This document shows, piece after piece, positions 24,630 to 35,734 of a stretch of DNA of 64,000 bases; position 1 is the first letter of the stretch, and each line of letters begins with the position of its first letter. A program made the translations under genes and the position numbers. The notes under the pieces are model-generated. The model had not been told where the DNA came from. It saw only the letters and a list, made by a program, of their open reading frames with translations, and ran no database searches. This stretch comes from Diplocarpon mali (Eukaryota > Ascomycota > Leotiomycetes > Helotiales > Drepanopezizaceae), in NCBI GenBank assembly GCA_024741835.1, contig JAENRP010000171.1, forward strand, positions 4,627 to 68,626. The letters run 5' to 3'.

Positions 24630-25955
24630 AGTGACGGACTGTAGTCGAAGCTTCTAGTTGCTGGCGGGTGGGATCGTAAGATTGTAGAGCGTATTTCAGT
24701 GGGAAACGTGTTGAAGGTTTGATTCGGACCTCGGGTCGAGAGGGGGGTTTTACTCCGGGGATTGGTAAGAACAGATGAGGCCTGAGAAACGACTCACGGA
24801 GATATATGGAGGGGTATATAATATGTTAAGAGCGCGAGAAAGGGGGTAGGCGAGGGGGGAGAGGAGGTAGAGAGAAGTGGGATGGACGTTCTTATTAACG
24901 GAAAGACTGGTGTTCCTACGGTATTACACAATGTCTGCCAGATCCAGATTCAGATGCGGACTCCGTCTAGTCCAGCGAGACCCAGTGAGTACGATAGATG
25001 GACTTAGTCGTCTGGTGAAATCATATCAGCACATGGGGCAGCTCTGCCAGCCCGAGCTACCTCGGCCAATTGCGGAATGTTGCCGGTATTGAACCTTACG
25101 TAAGAAATGCCCCGCGTTGCTTGGTATAAGCGAGAGCGAGTGACCCCGCGCGACGAATTGATGATACTGAGGTGTGGTATCTTGTGTAGATCAAGGTAGG
25201 CGGCAGGACGGCCCGGGAACTACCGAGACGATGATTTCCCGGGATGCGTTGAGCGAGGCGTAGAAGCAGTCGAAGGAGCCCCAAGACACTTTCATACCTC
25301 GCTCCCGACTCTGTACAGACAAGCCGAGACAAAACCTCGGAGAGAGCAGTCTGATGTGCCTGATCTGCTCAACCCTGGGCTCCGTATATGCGCATGGCAA
25401 AAGGCATGCCTCTCGACACTGTGCACTATCAAAGTCACCTCCCTGGATCTTCTCCATGACTGCTCTGCGAAGTACACAGTACTCGGCGGGGGCAGCGGGA
25501 GATGCCGGAAGGCCTCCGAGACCGCAGAAAAGTTCTTCCACATTGAGTCTCGTGATACCGGTCCTGGCGTTCACGTGATAGTGAGCAATTATTTGTGGAC
25601 CCCCGCGGCTAGCGTTTGGAAAAACTCACTAGCGCGGATTGGCGCACCAAAATTTCGAGCTTGAGCTCTCACACTCAGCTTCTCATCCGCATCACTTAGC
25701 ACACATCAAAAATGTGAGCCACAACCCGCAAGCTGCGCATGTATCGCAATCATCTTTGACCCTGGCCATGGTAAGCCCCAGCATTTTTTCTCCTCTCCTT
25801 CCGCAACGTGATGACACACATACAAACCGCAAACTAGAGTCTTTGATCCCTAGGGAGATGAAACTTTTGTAACACGTCAGTCTGATATGCTAGCAATGCT
25901 CTCTCTCTGGTCGAAAGAATACTCAGCATTGGGCCATAGTTGACTTTATTTACAG
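24630..25955. other. Intergenic region upstream of FBP1
   Basis: 1.3 kb holding the FBP1 promoter. Short open frames (71-127 codons) overlap each other without domains. A TCACGTGA palindrome lies at 25571-25578. A CpG-poor, CA-rich stretch around 25660-25780 ends in an ATG directly followed by a GTAAGC donor, possibly the leader intron of the next gene candidate. Confidence 0.4.
25571..25578. promoter_or_regulatory. TCACGTGA palindrome (Cbf1/bHLH E-box type)
   Basis: Perfect 8-base palindrome matching the CACGTG core bound by bHLH factors such as Cbf1. It lies about 380 bases before the small-exon gene candidate and 940 bases upstream of the FBP1 start; function is inferred only. Confidence 0.4.
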
Positions 25956-26930
25956 ATGCCATCTCTGCCTCCACACTCGAGGGACTACTCTGCCGTTGGC
26001 AAACTGTTCCTAAACCTTGGGGTAAGCGTAACTCTTTCTTCCCCTTCTTGCCCCGAGACTACCTCGCTATGATGAACATTCGTGCTTTGCACGCTGGAAA
26101 TTACCGACTGAAAAATCATGTCGAAAACAAATGGCTATTTCTGAGTACTGTAGCACTTTTCCGCCGAGATAATTCAACTTTTCTCTCGAGCGCAGCTAAT
26201 TAGATCAAGATGCAGGGCACCGATCGATGAACCCAGAGTTTCCGTCGAAGGTACAAGACACCCGTCTTACTCATTCCGTGACTGTCCAATGATGAATGGC
26301 ACTGGGCTCCGAACGCCAGTCGGCAAGATCGGTCTGGTGATGAGCAGATATGCCTTTTTGTGGCGGGCCTAGAAAACCCAGCCCACTGATTGCAGTCCGG
26401 ACACCAATACAGTGAAGGCTTCTTCGTGTATCAGATGCTAACGCCTCATCTCCAGTATCTCCTGGAACACATGGGCTTTACTGCAGCTTTGGTACGTAAT
26501 CAAGTCTCCTTATCCAATTTTAACATCCATCTTTATGATGAGCATTTTAGATGACGAGTCTGATCCGGTTTACCGATGTTGACACGACCCAAATTAAACC
26601 ATTCATGCCAACTGATCTTTCATTGGAACAGCCCTCACTTGCGTTGATTCATTTTGCGGCGTGAGCTTACTTAAATCTTCAGCTATCTCCTAATAATCCA
26701 CGGCATTCGTCCCACTCAATTATCCAGCATTGCGCGCAGGTAGTCGCCAAATCACACAACAGATCCTCTCCTGCATGGATACTCTCTGTAAGCTTTTATC
26801 TTTTGATCCCAGGCGGACCTCAAGCACAATGATGACATCGACCGACAACGACAAGCATATGTCCGAGCCTTCGAGCGGTGACGAGTCTGTCTTTACTGAA
26901 CAAGCTCTGATTATCTTCTTGTAATGTTAC
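25956..26930 (+). CDS. Unresolved multi-exon gene candidate of unknown function
   Basis: Exon-like segments are bounded by good splice signals. 25956-26021 (TTACAG acceptor, GTAAGC donor) encodes MPSLPPHSRDYSAVGKLFLN. 26396-26491 (TTGCAG, GTACGT) encodes 32 residues including GHQYSEGFFVYQMLTPHLQY. 26551-26660 (TTTTAG, GTGAGC) encodes a continuation with RFTDVDTTQIKPFMP. Later segments up to 26930 are open, but their phases conflict: the 26551-26660 exon leaves two bases over while the most protein-like downstream frame needs none. Another segment may lie at about 26235-26330. Either exons are mis-chosen or the gene is decayed. I recognise no family, and no long frame exists because the exons are short. 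Confidence 0.35.
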
Positions 26931-28049
26931 GCCTTTTACGACCACCGCTAACAATGATTTTAAGGAATTCTTCTCTAATCTCGCGGGCTTAGGCCCATTG
27001 TCGAGTTACCGGCCCGTCTCTTGTCCCGGAACTCAAGTATGTATTTGATCCTTTCTCTTTTCTCATGTTCATTCAAATGATGATCAATTTATCACGACGG
27101 TCAACATAAGCCACACGTTGGTATTGATGAGAATGCCTGTGACAAGGCTGTAGATCTGATTCACATCCGGAACATACTCCTGGGCTCTAGAATTATACTC
27201 AGTGAGCACATACTGACTGTACTAGAGGAATCTCAACTTATGGTAGATTACTTGATTCGGACCTGGTGTAAAAAACTAGAGCCTAGACAGCGGATAGAGA
27301 TTTTAAATGAGAGCTGCATAAATTAAATCGATCATATCATATCGTACATCCGTTTGATCTTTGGCATTGCGTTCTGCAATACTTCTGCCACCCATCCAAT
27401 ATTTGTAAATGATAAATCCATACTTCTGCGATCTTTCAGCGTTTGGGCCACCTGTCCTGTCATTTCTGAGTCTGTTGGTCGACAGCTGAATTTTTCATCC
27501 AGCTCCCATTCTCCTAGTCATCTGCTACGAACATCCAAGTCCACAGCGTGTGATTGAAGAGTCCACCGTTCACACGTTCGACTTGATCACTTATTAGGTA
27601 GCAATTGGGATGTGTGCAGCAAAGGCGCTGTCGATGCGTCGCTTCATTCGTGCAGAATTCACAAGATCTGTACATGCATCTCTCTGCTCTCCCCACTCAT
27701 AGCCGACTCATTATGTCAGCGCCCACTCCAATCCCTGCAGTATCTCCATATTACTCGTTCTGTGTTCTGTGTTCACTGTTCTGTGACTTGTATACATCTA
27801 TTAACCCCAAAGATCCCATGTGCCACCCGACTATTGTTACGAGACAAGAGCCATGGGCCTGAGTTTTTCGGATTTGCTGTCTTGCGTGGTGCTGGTATAA
27901 CTGGGTATAATGCGAGAAGTTCCAAGACTAGTTTAGTTTTAGGCATAAGTTTTGCTGTCACGTTATGCTCGTATGAGGCGTTCAGGCGTGCAATATTGCG
28001 CCTGTCACGGTTCCTTCGGTTCGCAACTCTCACATACGAATAGCCACTT
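26931..28049. other. Intergenic region
   Basis: 1.1 kb of AT-leaning sequence downstream of the gene candidate. Open frames of 60-143 codons overlap in both directions without recognisable domains. A short exon-like stretch (about 26986-27048) could belong to the preceding gene. Confidence 0.4.
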
Positions 28050-30270
28050 TCAGGACATCGATATCGAGCCCAGAATGCTCAGAATTGGTACAACCAGTAC
28101 CATCCTATCAAGCTTCCAAGTCTCACTTCCGCGCGACTTCCTCGAGCTCGGTGTAGCAGTAGCCGTGTAGAGCCCTGTGAGAACCTGCGTGGTAGTCGTG
28201 ACAGTTGTCGTCCCCGTACTGCCCGATGCAGTCGAGCTCGTGGTTGACGAGCTGACAGAGCTCCAGTCGTCGGCACTATCATACAGAATACCGTTTATGA
28301 TGACGCCTTCCCCGTTCACAATCATCTGTTTCTGGTCGCCAGTGCACGTATCCGGGATATTGCGCTGGAAGCAGGTAGCAGAGGGGGACGAGGGGAGAGC
28401 GGCGGTGTGGGTTGCATTTAGGGGCCCGGTGGTGTTGTAGAGAGAGCGGTTTATTAATTCTCCCGTGGATACCGATGTCCCGCTCATGATGCGTGCAAAG
28501 ACTTGAAAGGCGGTTTCAGGCTGGTAAGCTGGTACGCTGTGGCCTGCGTCGTAGATGCGGCTGAAGGAAAGGTTTCCATATTGCCTGACAACGCCGCCAA
28601 TGTATGAGTTGTTAACTATGATTGGAGCGTAGCCCGAGTTGGCGAAGATGGAAGCGTAGGATGGGGACGTTGCTTCGGCTACAGCGAGTGAGATAGCTTC
28701 ACCGCCGAGCCAATTGCAGATATAGTCTCGGTCGCCGTACATGAATCCTACTCTGATGCCAGCATTCAGGAGTGCAGCAATGTCTGGAATAGGGGCCATC
28801 CGCTCATAGTCTCCTGTAGAAGTGAAAGCAGACACGACTTGCTGGTTCGTTTGTGTAAAGTTGACCGGTGACCCGATTGCAGCTTGGACCGATGCTGTAT
28901 TCAAGTACTCCAAGTACGTGCTCGGGGGAAAAGAATCTGGCGTGTAGTGAGAGATGTCGTATATACTTCTCCCGGCATCATAGTAAGGTTCTATCACATT
29001 GACGGAGCAGGTGCTGTATGCACTACCGCAAATGCTATTGACTGAGCTGACGTCGCCCTGATTATCTGGATCCTGGCTGACTACAGCAATACGACATCGT
29101 TTGATTAGCTCTTGACATCCTGCTGGGGAAAAGAAGCTGGCGCTTGCGAGTTTTGCTCGTGTTGGGTTGATGGCCGCCAATCCATATGTATTATTAACAG
29201 CCATTGCCGGGTAGAACGGTGCTTGTATCAAATCATCAACACAGCCATTGACAATCCCGAGAGACGCGAGCTTAATTTCGATGTTACCGGTCCGGGAAAT
29301 AGTTCCATTGGAACGACGCTTGTTTTGCTCTTCCCAGATACTGGCAAATGCAGGGCCATATTTGCCACCATAGCTCTCTGCAAACAAATGCACACCCATC
29401 GTTGTGCTACTGTTTGGTCCATACTCGGGAAAAGCCCCAAGAAAACCTTGAAGCATATGCCAAATAGCCATCCCCGCAATCTGGGTGGTATTTGCGGTGT
29501 TGTTAACATCGAGGGAGCTGAAAGTACCGTTCATGAAAGTTGAGCCTGGCTGCGAGCTTGGTAGAACTTGCGGGGGGGTGTATAGATCGGAGGTAAGGAG
29601 ATCGAGGGAGCCATTGGTCGGCGTGTCGTAGGAGAAGCCGACTTGGTTTGGCTGTAAAAAGGTTAGTTAATGACAATCGATGGCAATGATTTATGCAACG
29701 AGTTGGTGGGTCGAGTCAGGCCAGAGGAAATGTATCTTGGCAGAATCTCTTGTATCCTTCGTTGGGGCAACAGCAAATTGCGCAGAGAGTACGCCTTTTG
29801 ATAGGTGTCTATCAAATCCAAGAGGTTCGACCGGCCAAGAAATAGTCGCATACCTGATCAATAAACAGCATATTCGACCCACGATCCCATCCCCAATCCC
29901 TAACTTTCGTCCCCAGTTTGCCCAAGCCCTCTTCTATCACTTCGCAAGGACCATTCTCATTAAAGAACCCGATCATTGAACTGGATCCTGGACCCCCATT
30001 TAACCATATTGTGAGCTGATCCGTGGTATCCCTCGCACCCACAAACCAAAAGAATATGTTTGTCGAGTATCGCCCGGGTATGTGAACCCATCCTGTGTAT
30101 TGCTGCTGGGTCGCAAAGGCAGTCTCGCAGGTACCTGGTGGCGGAGACTTAAAGGAAATGGTTATGTTCCCGTCAACAGGAGATTTGATTGTCGTTACGT
30201 TCACCGCGGCAGGCGGGAATTGAGCGAGGGTGAAGGCGAAAAAGAAGGGGAAAAGGTAGAGAAAATACAT
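28050..30270 (-). CDS. Secreted or GPI-anchored serine carboxypeptidase (peptidase family S10)
   Basis: Removes C-terminal residues from peptides at acid pH; probably extracellular or wall-bound. Exons 29854-30270 and 28050-29651 join in phase to 672 residues; the intron is 202 nt. A signal peptide covers about residues 1-16 (MYFLYLFPFFFAFTLA). The S10 substrate-binding motif WLNGGPGSSSMIG is present, and the catalytic triad is Ser232 in AESYGGKYG, Asp448 in YGDRDYICNW and His510 in DAGHSVPAYQPE. There are many N-glycosylation sequons. The C-terminus has a Ser/Thr-rich stalk of about 45 residues and a hydrophobic end (MVLVVPILSILGSISMS), fitting a GPI attachment signal as in fungal carboxypeptidase S1-like enzymes. 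It may supply amino acids from external protein. Confidence 0.93.
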
Positions 30271-32177
30271 TGTCTTTTACTCATGGTTCGATTATTTGCG
30301 ATAATACGGGCCAACGAGTGTGGTGGTTGATTGTGAAGGATGAGAGCGCATCCTTGCGCCGCAGGCTCTCAATTCTCTGTACGCGATTGAGAAAAGCATT
30401 GGTCTGTGCGGAAATGTCAGCATCAACCGCGGGTTTGACGAGCACAGACATGAGCAATTAGTAACTTGAAGCACTGCTGTTAAATACATATGTATGTACA
30501 TATACATATATCGAGTTAAAATTGATCTACTTGAGAGCTTCTCCCTAATTCTTAAGCCGCTGCTACTACAGCTTACTACTATGCCCTACTCTTCGGCCGA
30601 TGGAACTAGTTTTGTCTTAAAATAGACAGGAACTCCGCAAGCCCTCAAGTTACAATCTCCGAAGCTGTCTTCGAAGCTATCAGCGAGACTATCTCTGATA
30701 CTATCAATGGATTCACGGTCAAGGAAGAATCTGAGTAGTTAATTGTATTTCAAAGACCTGAATTTTTACTTTGAGATCAGATTTGAAGTAGTTTAATTGC
30801 AAGAATTGGAAGAGATCCTTCTATTATCTACAACATTGTATATTGAAAGTTGATAAGGAAACTTACTGTATAATCTTGTTTAATCTCCCACTGAAACTGA
30901 GACTTATTTTAACATTAGATCTTTCTTAACAGAAGCTTGCGAGTCTCATAGGCAACTCGTGGGTGGCATTGAGTTTTTGAAAACTCTACGGATTTGTCTT
31001 TACCAGCAAAAATAAGGAAAGGAATATGCAGCCAACGAATGTTAATAGGTCCGCGGCTAATAATAGTCCCTAAATCACGATTAATTATGCCGCATACTTC
31101 GAACAGACAATAAAAACTGCCAGTTTAGGCTCGTAGGAGCAGCAGTCATCAGTTCGTATAATTTGTTACTAGGAAATGATATATAAGTCTCTGTCGCCAG
31201 TATGCTAGGTCAAGATTCGGAGACATTTTCCAAGGAAATCGTCTAGCCGAAGCGAGAAACCAATAGCAACAACGCCGGAGAAGTCACCAGCCAAGATAAC
31301 CGCTTGGGCTACCTGACGTGGGTCACTGGCCGAATCCCAGCTCGCAAGGAGCACTGTAATTTCCAAATATGTTAAGCAATCTTTAATGTTGGAGTCTAGC
31401 CTGACTACAGAAGAATATTCACCAACAATCCAAAGTTAAGTTGGGTTCAATGGTGTGATGAAACCATTCTAGACGATTACTGCCCTCTCCTATTCAAGCA
31501 CTACAGCCACCAGCTGTCTAGAAACACGCTTGAAAAACGACAGCACAGCCAGGGTCTGGTTCGCACACGCCCTCACCATACGCGACACGTCCTTCCTCCC
31601 CCTCAAAAAACTCTCTCTGGAACTATGAAATTCCCGCCGAGATGCTTCTGTCTCCAAGTGATATGAAATCCCTTGTAATACCCTCACGTGCCTAAACATC
31701 GTAGACAAATCTGCAACACTGGGATAGGCTGCAAGTGTAACGACGAGAAAGAACAGCGCAAAGCTATAACGCGGCAGTCGAGGGCCTCGACAAGTTACAG
31801 GATCAGAGAGATATCATTGCCGCTAGCAGTGCAGGCGATGGCTTTTAGGGAAAAGGTGAGTAATTAACATGATGAGCCGATGGATCAGTTAAACTCTACC
31901 AAGAGAGAGCTTGCGCACTTTGTGATCTTGAAAGATAGAAATATAAGCACTTTTGCCGTTTGTCTATCAGAAAGCAATTCTCTACCAAAACTACTTCACT
32001 AGCAGCAAGGTAGGCAAAACTTACCTAGATCTTCTTCAAATTACCTAGGGATTGCAATCAGGAAAGTTAGCTCATTGACAGTCTGCTTGCGATACTAAAT
32101 ATAAACGAAGCTCTCTCATATTGATATATTTGGCTAGCTTATGTAATATTCTCTATCTACGTCGCAATACTTAATAA
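30271..32177. other. AT-rich intergenic region with possible gene relics
   Basis: 1.9 kb, AT-rich at 30450-31230. 31230-31850 is richer in G and C and contains short stretches that read like protein on either strand, but without a continuous gene. The most convincing is a minus-strand piece (about 31217-31364) preceded by TTACAG and ending at a stop. I could not identify its family. Confidence 0.4.
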
Positions 32178-33308
32178 TCACTGAGTATCAGGCGGTAATG
32201 TCTCATTAGCAGGCTCCAAAGCTCTTTCTTTCGTTTTGCCTTTCATAGCTCCCACACCAACGAACTTCATGACCCATTCTCTGACTCGCCGCGTCTTCTC
32301 CACCTGCGGATGAACGCCCTCCCCAACACCCACCAGATCAGCCGCGCTGTAACAACCTCCTACATCCGTCTTATCCTCTCGATTTCTGTACAGGAGATGC
32401 ACCTTCGTCATCTCCTTCCTTAGACTCTGCCCATATACTCTCCCTCGAAAGCTATTTAGTGCCACGTTCCGCATCAGCACGATGTCCTGTGGCCTCAAGC
32501 CCTCCAGAACACTCCTCATATCCCCTTCCACGGGCCGAGCAGAAGATATCCAGAAATTGACTGCAAACCCTGACTTGGTCTCGTCGCCAACAAGAACCTC
32601 AATGAGTGGTACGTCAGCTCCTCGTCGAGTCCTGACAGCACGGGGTTCTGGCACTGAAATGATACCGACTATTAGATTGACAGTCATGGTCTGTGGTTGA
32701 ATAAAGTTCAAATACTCTGCTTTTGGTATGTCCTTGATGTTGGTAAGACGTCCGGAAATAGGCACTTCCATTGTCTGCTCTGTGACTGGAAATGTAGACT
32801 CAAATGAAGATGAGCTAAATGAGAATTCATCACTGGTGAACGAAGCTGGGCCATGCGAAGCTGGAGCGATTTGAGATGATGGGACATCTTCATGGCAGGT
32901 GTATGATTCTTCGTAGAACTGCGAGAGAACTTGTGAGATCTGTGCTTGGGTCGTGACGAATGAGTCTCCTGATATTGGGGACTGAGAGATCTCCGGTTGG
33001 ACTAAGGAGATTGTGAAGAACGAAGCTCCTTCATCACCTGAGTGTGAGTAGCCTGTGAATAATCGATGTTCATCGAAGCCATCGGGTTGGATGAGTCCTG
33101 CAGTCAGATGTTGACGATCTAGGGGTAGAGATCTCCATCGTGGGTGTGTGGACGGAGCTAATATTGGATCGGTACGGCCGTTCTCAACACCCATAAATCG
33201 AGCAATAGGGTCAATGAAGGTATCGAGGAGGTCATCTTGATCCCACTCGAGAGATTTTGCTAAAGGAGCTCCCGTGAACAGAATCAGGCCTTGACCCATA
33301 CTGATCAA
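32178..33308 (-). CDS. Putative OB-fold protein of unknown function
   Basis: The coding frame is about 373-376 residues and continues openly upstream through RWVREDTPDL, so a further 5' exon probably exists. Safest internal ATG: about 33299. Residues about 1-45 hold a conserved-looking start (LILFTGAPLAKSLEWDQDD). The middle is Ser/Gln-rich and disordered. From about residue 195 to 310 a beta-rich segment (MTVNLIVGIISVPEPRAVRT, IEVLVGDETKSGFAVNFW, LRPQDIVLMRNVALNSFRG) has the pattern of an OB-fold like those of ssDNA-binding or shieldin-type proteins. This assignment is by pattern only. A 62-codon frame just upstream (33353-33541, starting with an Asn-rich MPSPNNN) may be the first exon but cannot be joined with canonical sites. 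Confidence 0.6.
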   Translation of the reverse strand: MISMGQGLILFTGAPLAKSLEWDQDDLLDTFIDPIARFMGVENGRTDPILAPSTHPRWRSLPLDRQHLTAGLIQPDGFDEHRLFTGYSHSGDEGASFFTISLVQPEISQSPISGDSFVTTQAQISQVLSQFYEESYTCHEDVPSSQIAPASHGPASFTSDEFSFSSSSFESTFPVTEQTMEVPISGRLTNIKDIPKAEYLNFIQPQTMTVNLIVGIISVPEPRAVRTRRGADVPLIEVLVGDETKSGFAVNFWISSARPVEGDMRSVLEGLRPQDIVLMRNVALNSFRGRVYGQSLRKEMTKVHLLYRNREDKTDVGGCYSAADLVGVGEGVHPQVEKTRRVREWVMKFVGVGAMKGKTKERALEPANETLPPDTQ

Positions 33309-33654
33309 ATCCGGCGTATCTTCTCGGACCCAACGGAGTATCCGGACACATATTAAGCTTCAAGATATTTAAGCAACCTGATGGCCAGCTGGTGACTGCG
33401 TTCTAGTATTTCTCTTTTCATTTCAGGTTTCGCGAGCATTCTCAGCCCTTTTGGAAATACAGAATACAAACCCAATACAACAAAAGGTGTTCGCCAGGTT
33501 GCTGCGTTGTTGTTGTCGGTGTTGTTGTTTGGGCTTGGCACTCGTTAGCAAATCTGATAAGCCCGACTAACCTATTAAAAGCTACTTAATAGCGGATCTG
33601 ATTAGCAGCGACGGTGTTCGGACCCCTCCACGGAATAGCGTCACCTGCCCCGCC
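33309..33654. promoter_or_regulatory. Divergent spacer OB-fold gene / AIM32
   Basis: A 346-base spacer that includes the possible Asn-rich first exon of the OB-fold gene. The remaining roughly 110 bases must hold both promoters. Confidence 0.35.
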
Positions 33655-34836
33655 ATGTCTTATAAAAACAACAATGACCCCTCGGTTCCGCCAGTATCAG
33701 AAAAGCGCAACATAACTATGGCGAGCACTTTCAAATCCTTACTGAGTTCTGCAAGAAATACTATGGCAGCTGCCGCTGTGCTAACCGGTCCGTCAACTCC
33801 AGGAGAAAGCCCAGCTTGCAATGAGCTTTTTCCCAAGGTCAACCCAGCAGTGGACGGATACGGCTGTGACCAAGACTGCTCATCATGTGTGGTAAAATAC
33901 CCAAGAGGTTTCAAAATAGAGGAAGAGGACAAACTATATGGGCATGTCAAAGGATGGGATACACATGTTTTGGTCGCGACTGGGAAAACGGATTGGGTAC
34001 GGGATGTTGCAGATGAAAAAGGGTCTCTAATGGAAGCCATCGAGAAGAAGGCAGATGTGAAGATCAGCAATGGCGTAAGCAGCACCACTTTTCTAGGAAG
34101 AAGCGCGTGCTAATTCCATTAGTAGCGACTTATGCTTTCGGCCTCGAATATACCTACCCCGAACCATTCCTCAGATTATGCAGAGCCTACCACTGTCCTC
34201 CTCTTGCCAGCGTTCATCATCATTGAAAATGTCACTCCCAAATCTGTGAACACATTAATCTCTCAGTATATCAACAAAGGCCCTACGAATACAACACCTC
34301 TTGGTCCGTTCTCTATACCCACATCTTTACCAGATTCGCTCCCCATCGCCGAACAGATAACTTCGAGGCCTTCTCCGCACCGAGCTCTTATCTTGCTCTG
34401 CTCGCAAAAGACTCGGGATGCAAGATGCGGGCAATCAGCTCCGTTATTAAGGAAGGAAATGGAGAGACATCTCCGGGTATATGGGCTCTACAGAGATCTG
34501 GACGACGAGCGGCCAGGCGGAGTTGGTATATATTTCATCTCACATGTCGGGGGACATAAATATTCCGCCAATGTCATGATATACCGGAAAGCAGATGCTT
34601 TCGGGCTGGACAAGGTTGAGCGAAGCAAGCTAGCTGGAGAAGTATGCCCGCCTCCTCAGAAGCCTTCATCTGATGAAGCACAAGAGGGTGCAGCTCAGTG
34701 TATGTGGCTTGCTAGAGTACGACCAGAGGATTGTGAGGGTATTATCAAGTATACAGTGCTGCAAGGGAAGCTTATCAAGCCTGAGAGTCAGCTGAGAGCT
34801 GGATTTGACAGACAGAGAGGAGTGTACAGTTGGTAG
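33655..34836 (+). CDS. AIM32: Aim32/Apd1-type thioredoxin-like [2Fe-2S] protein
   Basis: Member of the sucrase/ferredoxin-like family (yeast Apd1 and Aim32), iron-sulfur proteins linked to redox control and mitochondrial inheritance. Exons 33655-34074 and 34126-34836 give 376 residues; the intron is 51 nt with a GCTAAT branch site. An N-terminal Cys motif (CDQDCSSC) is followed by the family segment KLYGHVKGWDTHVLVATGKTDWVRDV. The cluster-binding residues are clear: Cys232 and Cys241 in CSQKTRDARCG, and His280 and His284 in HVGGHKYSAN, a mixed Cys/His set typical of Apd1. A second ATG at 33718 (MASTFKSLL) would give a 355-residue form whose Arg-containing, acid-free start could serve as a mitochondrial presequence. 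Confidence 0.9.
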
Positions 34837-35734
34837 GGTGAGACTGGGGGTTCTCATGACTATGGTGTAATTTTTGGCTTGTAAATACCTAGATTTCTGG
34901 CATTAGATGAAATTGGAAACGGAGAATTGCTTATCTGTCACAGGACTCTTGTCACATTGCTTCTGTCCGCCTCGTGATCCCAGAGTTGTGGGAGACTTAC
35001 TAAACAGAAGCATTAACCGTACACGTCTCAGAGCACAACAGTAGAAAACTAGCACTCCTGACCCGCGTATGACTAGCACTTTACAAGCGTAGGATTAGCG
35101 ATTCATTATCAGGCTGAGGGAATCTTACCGAATAGGTTGCCCATATCAGAAATAGCTTCGCAGAAATTTCTTTCTGTGCTGAAAAGATGTTATCACATAG
35201 GTACAAAGGAGTTAAGCGAGGCGAGAAAGGGGTGCTGTCCATTAAAGACACTTATGCATAGTTATTCCTCCTAGTTGATCGATTTCAGAAAACCCATAGA
35301 TTGGAATTTGGACTCTGAGTTCTTCCTAATCCTTAAAGTCGCGCTATTGTGTTTTTCTGATGTGAAGACATTCCTGAGTCACTCTCATCTTTCATATGAA
35401 ATTGTGATTCACAAAGATCAACTTATTGGCCATATTGTTGACGCCACCAATTGGTTCTCTTCATGCCAGTGGAAATATATCATAAAAACAACTGGCTTCT
35501 ACGTACTTGCAACTGCAAAAAGCTCCACCCTATCGGTGTGCAGGATCATGGTATCACGTGACGTCAAGACCCGGCCGGCGTTGCCACTAGCAACCAGAAT
35601 ATCAACATTGATCAACGTGGGGGAAGAGCGATCTTCCTTCTCTATTTTTGACATGACTCCCATTATATGCGCCATTACAGCATAATACTTACCGAATAAG
35701 CAAAATCTGTCGTGGCAACATAATTGTTGCTATC
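34837..35734. other. Intergenic region with composite E-box/CRE site
   Basis: 0.9 kb downstream of AIM32 and upstream of the GBD/FH3 gene. A 136-codon open frame (35275-35685) has no domain and overlaps the promoter; I do not call it. The regulatory palindromes at 35554-35566 are listed separately. Confidence 0.45.
35554..35566. promoter_or_regulatory. Overlapping TCACGTGA and TGACGTCA palindromes
   Basis: TCACGTGA (35554-35561) shares three bases with a perfect cAMP-response element TGACGTCA (35559-35566). It lies 170 bases before the GBD/FH3 start codon, a position suited to bHLH and bZIP (ATF/CREB) binding. Confidence 0.5.
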
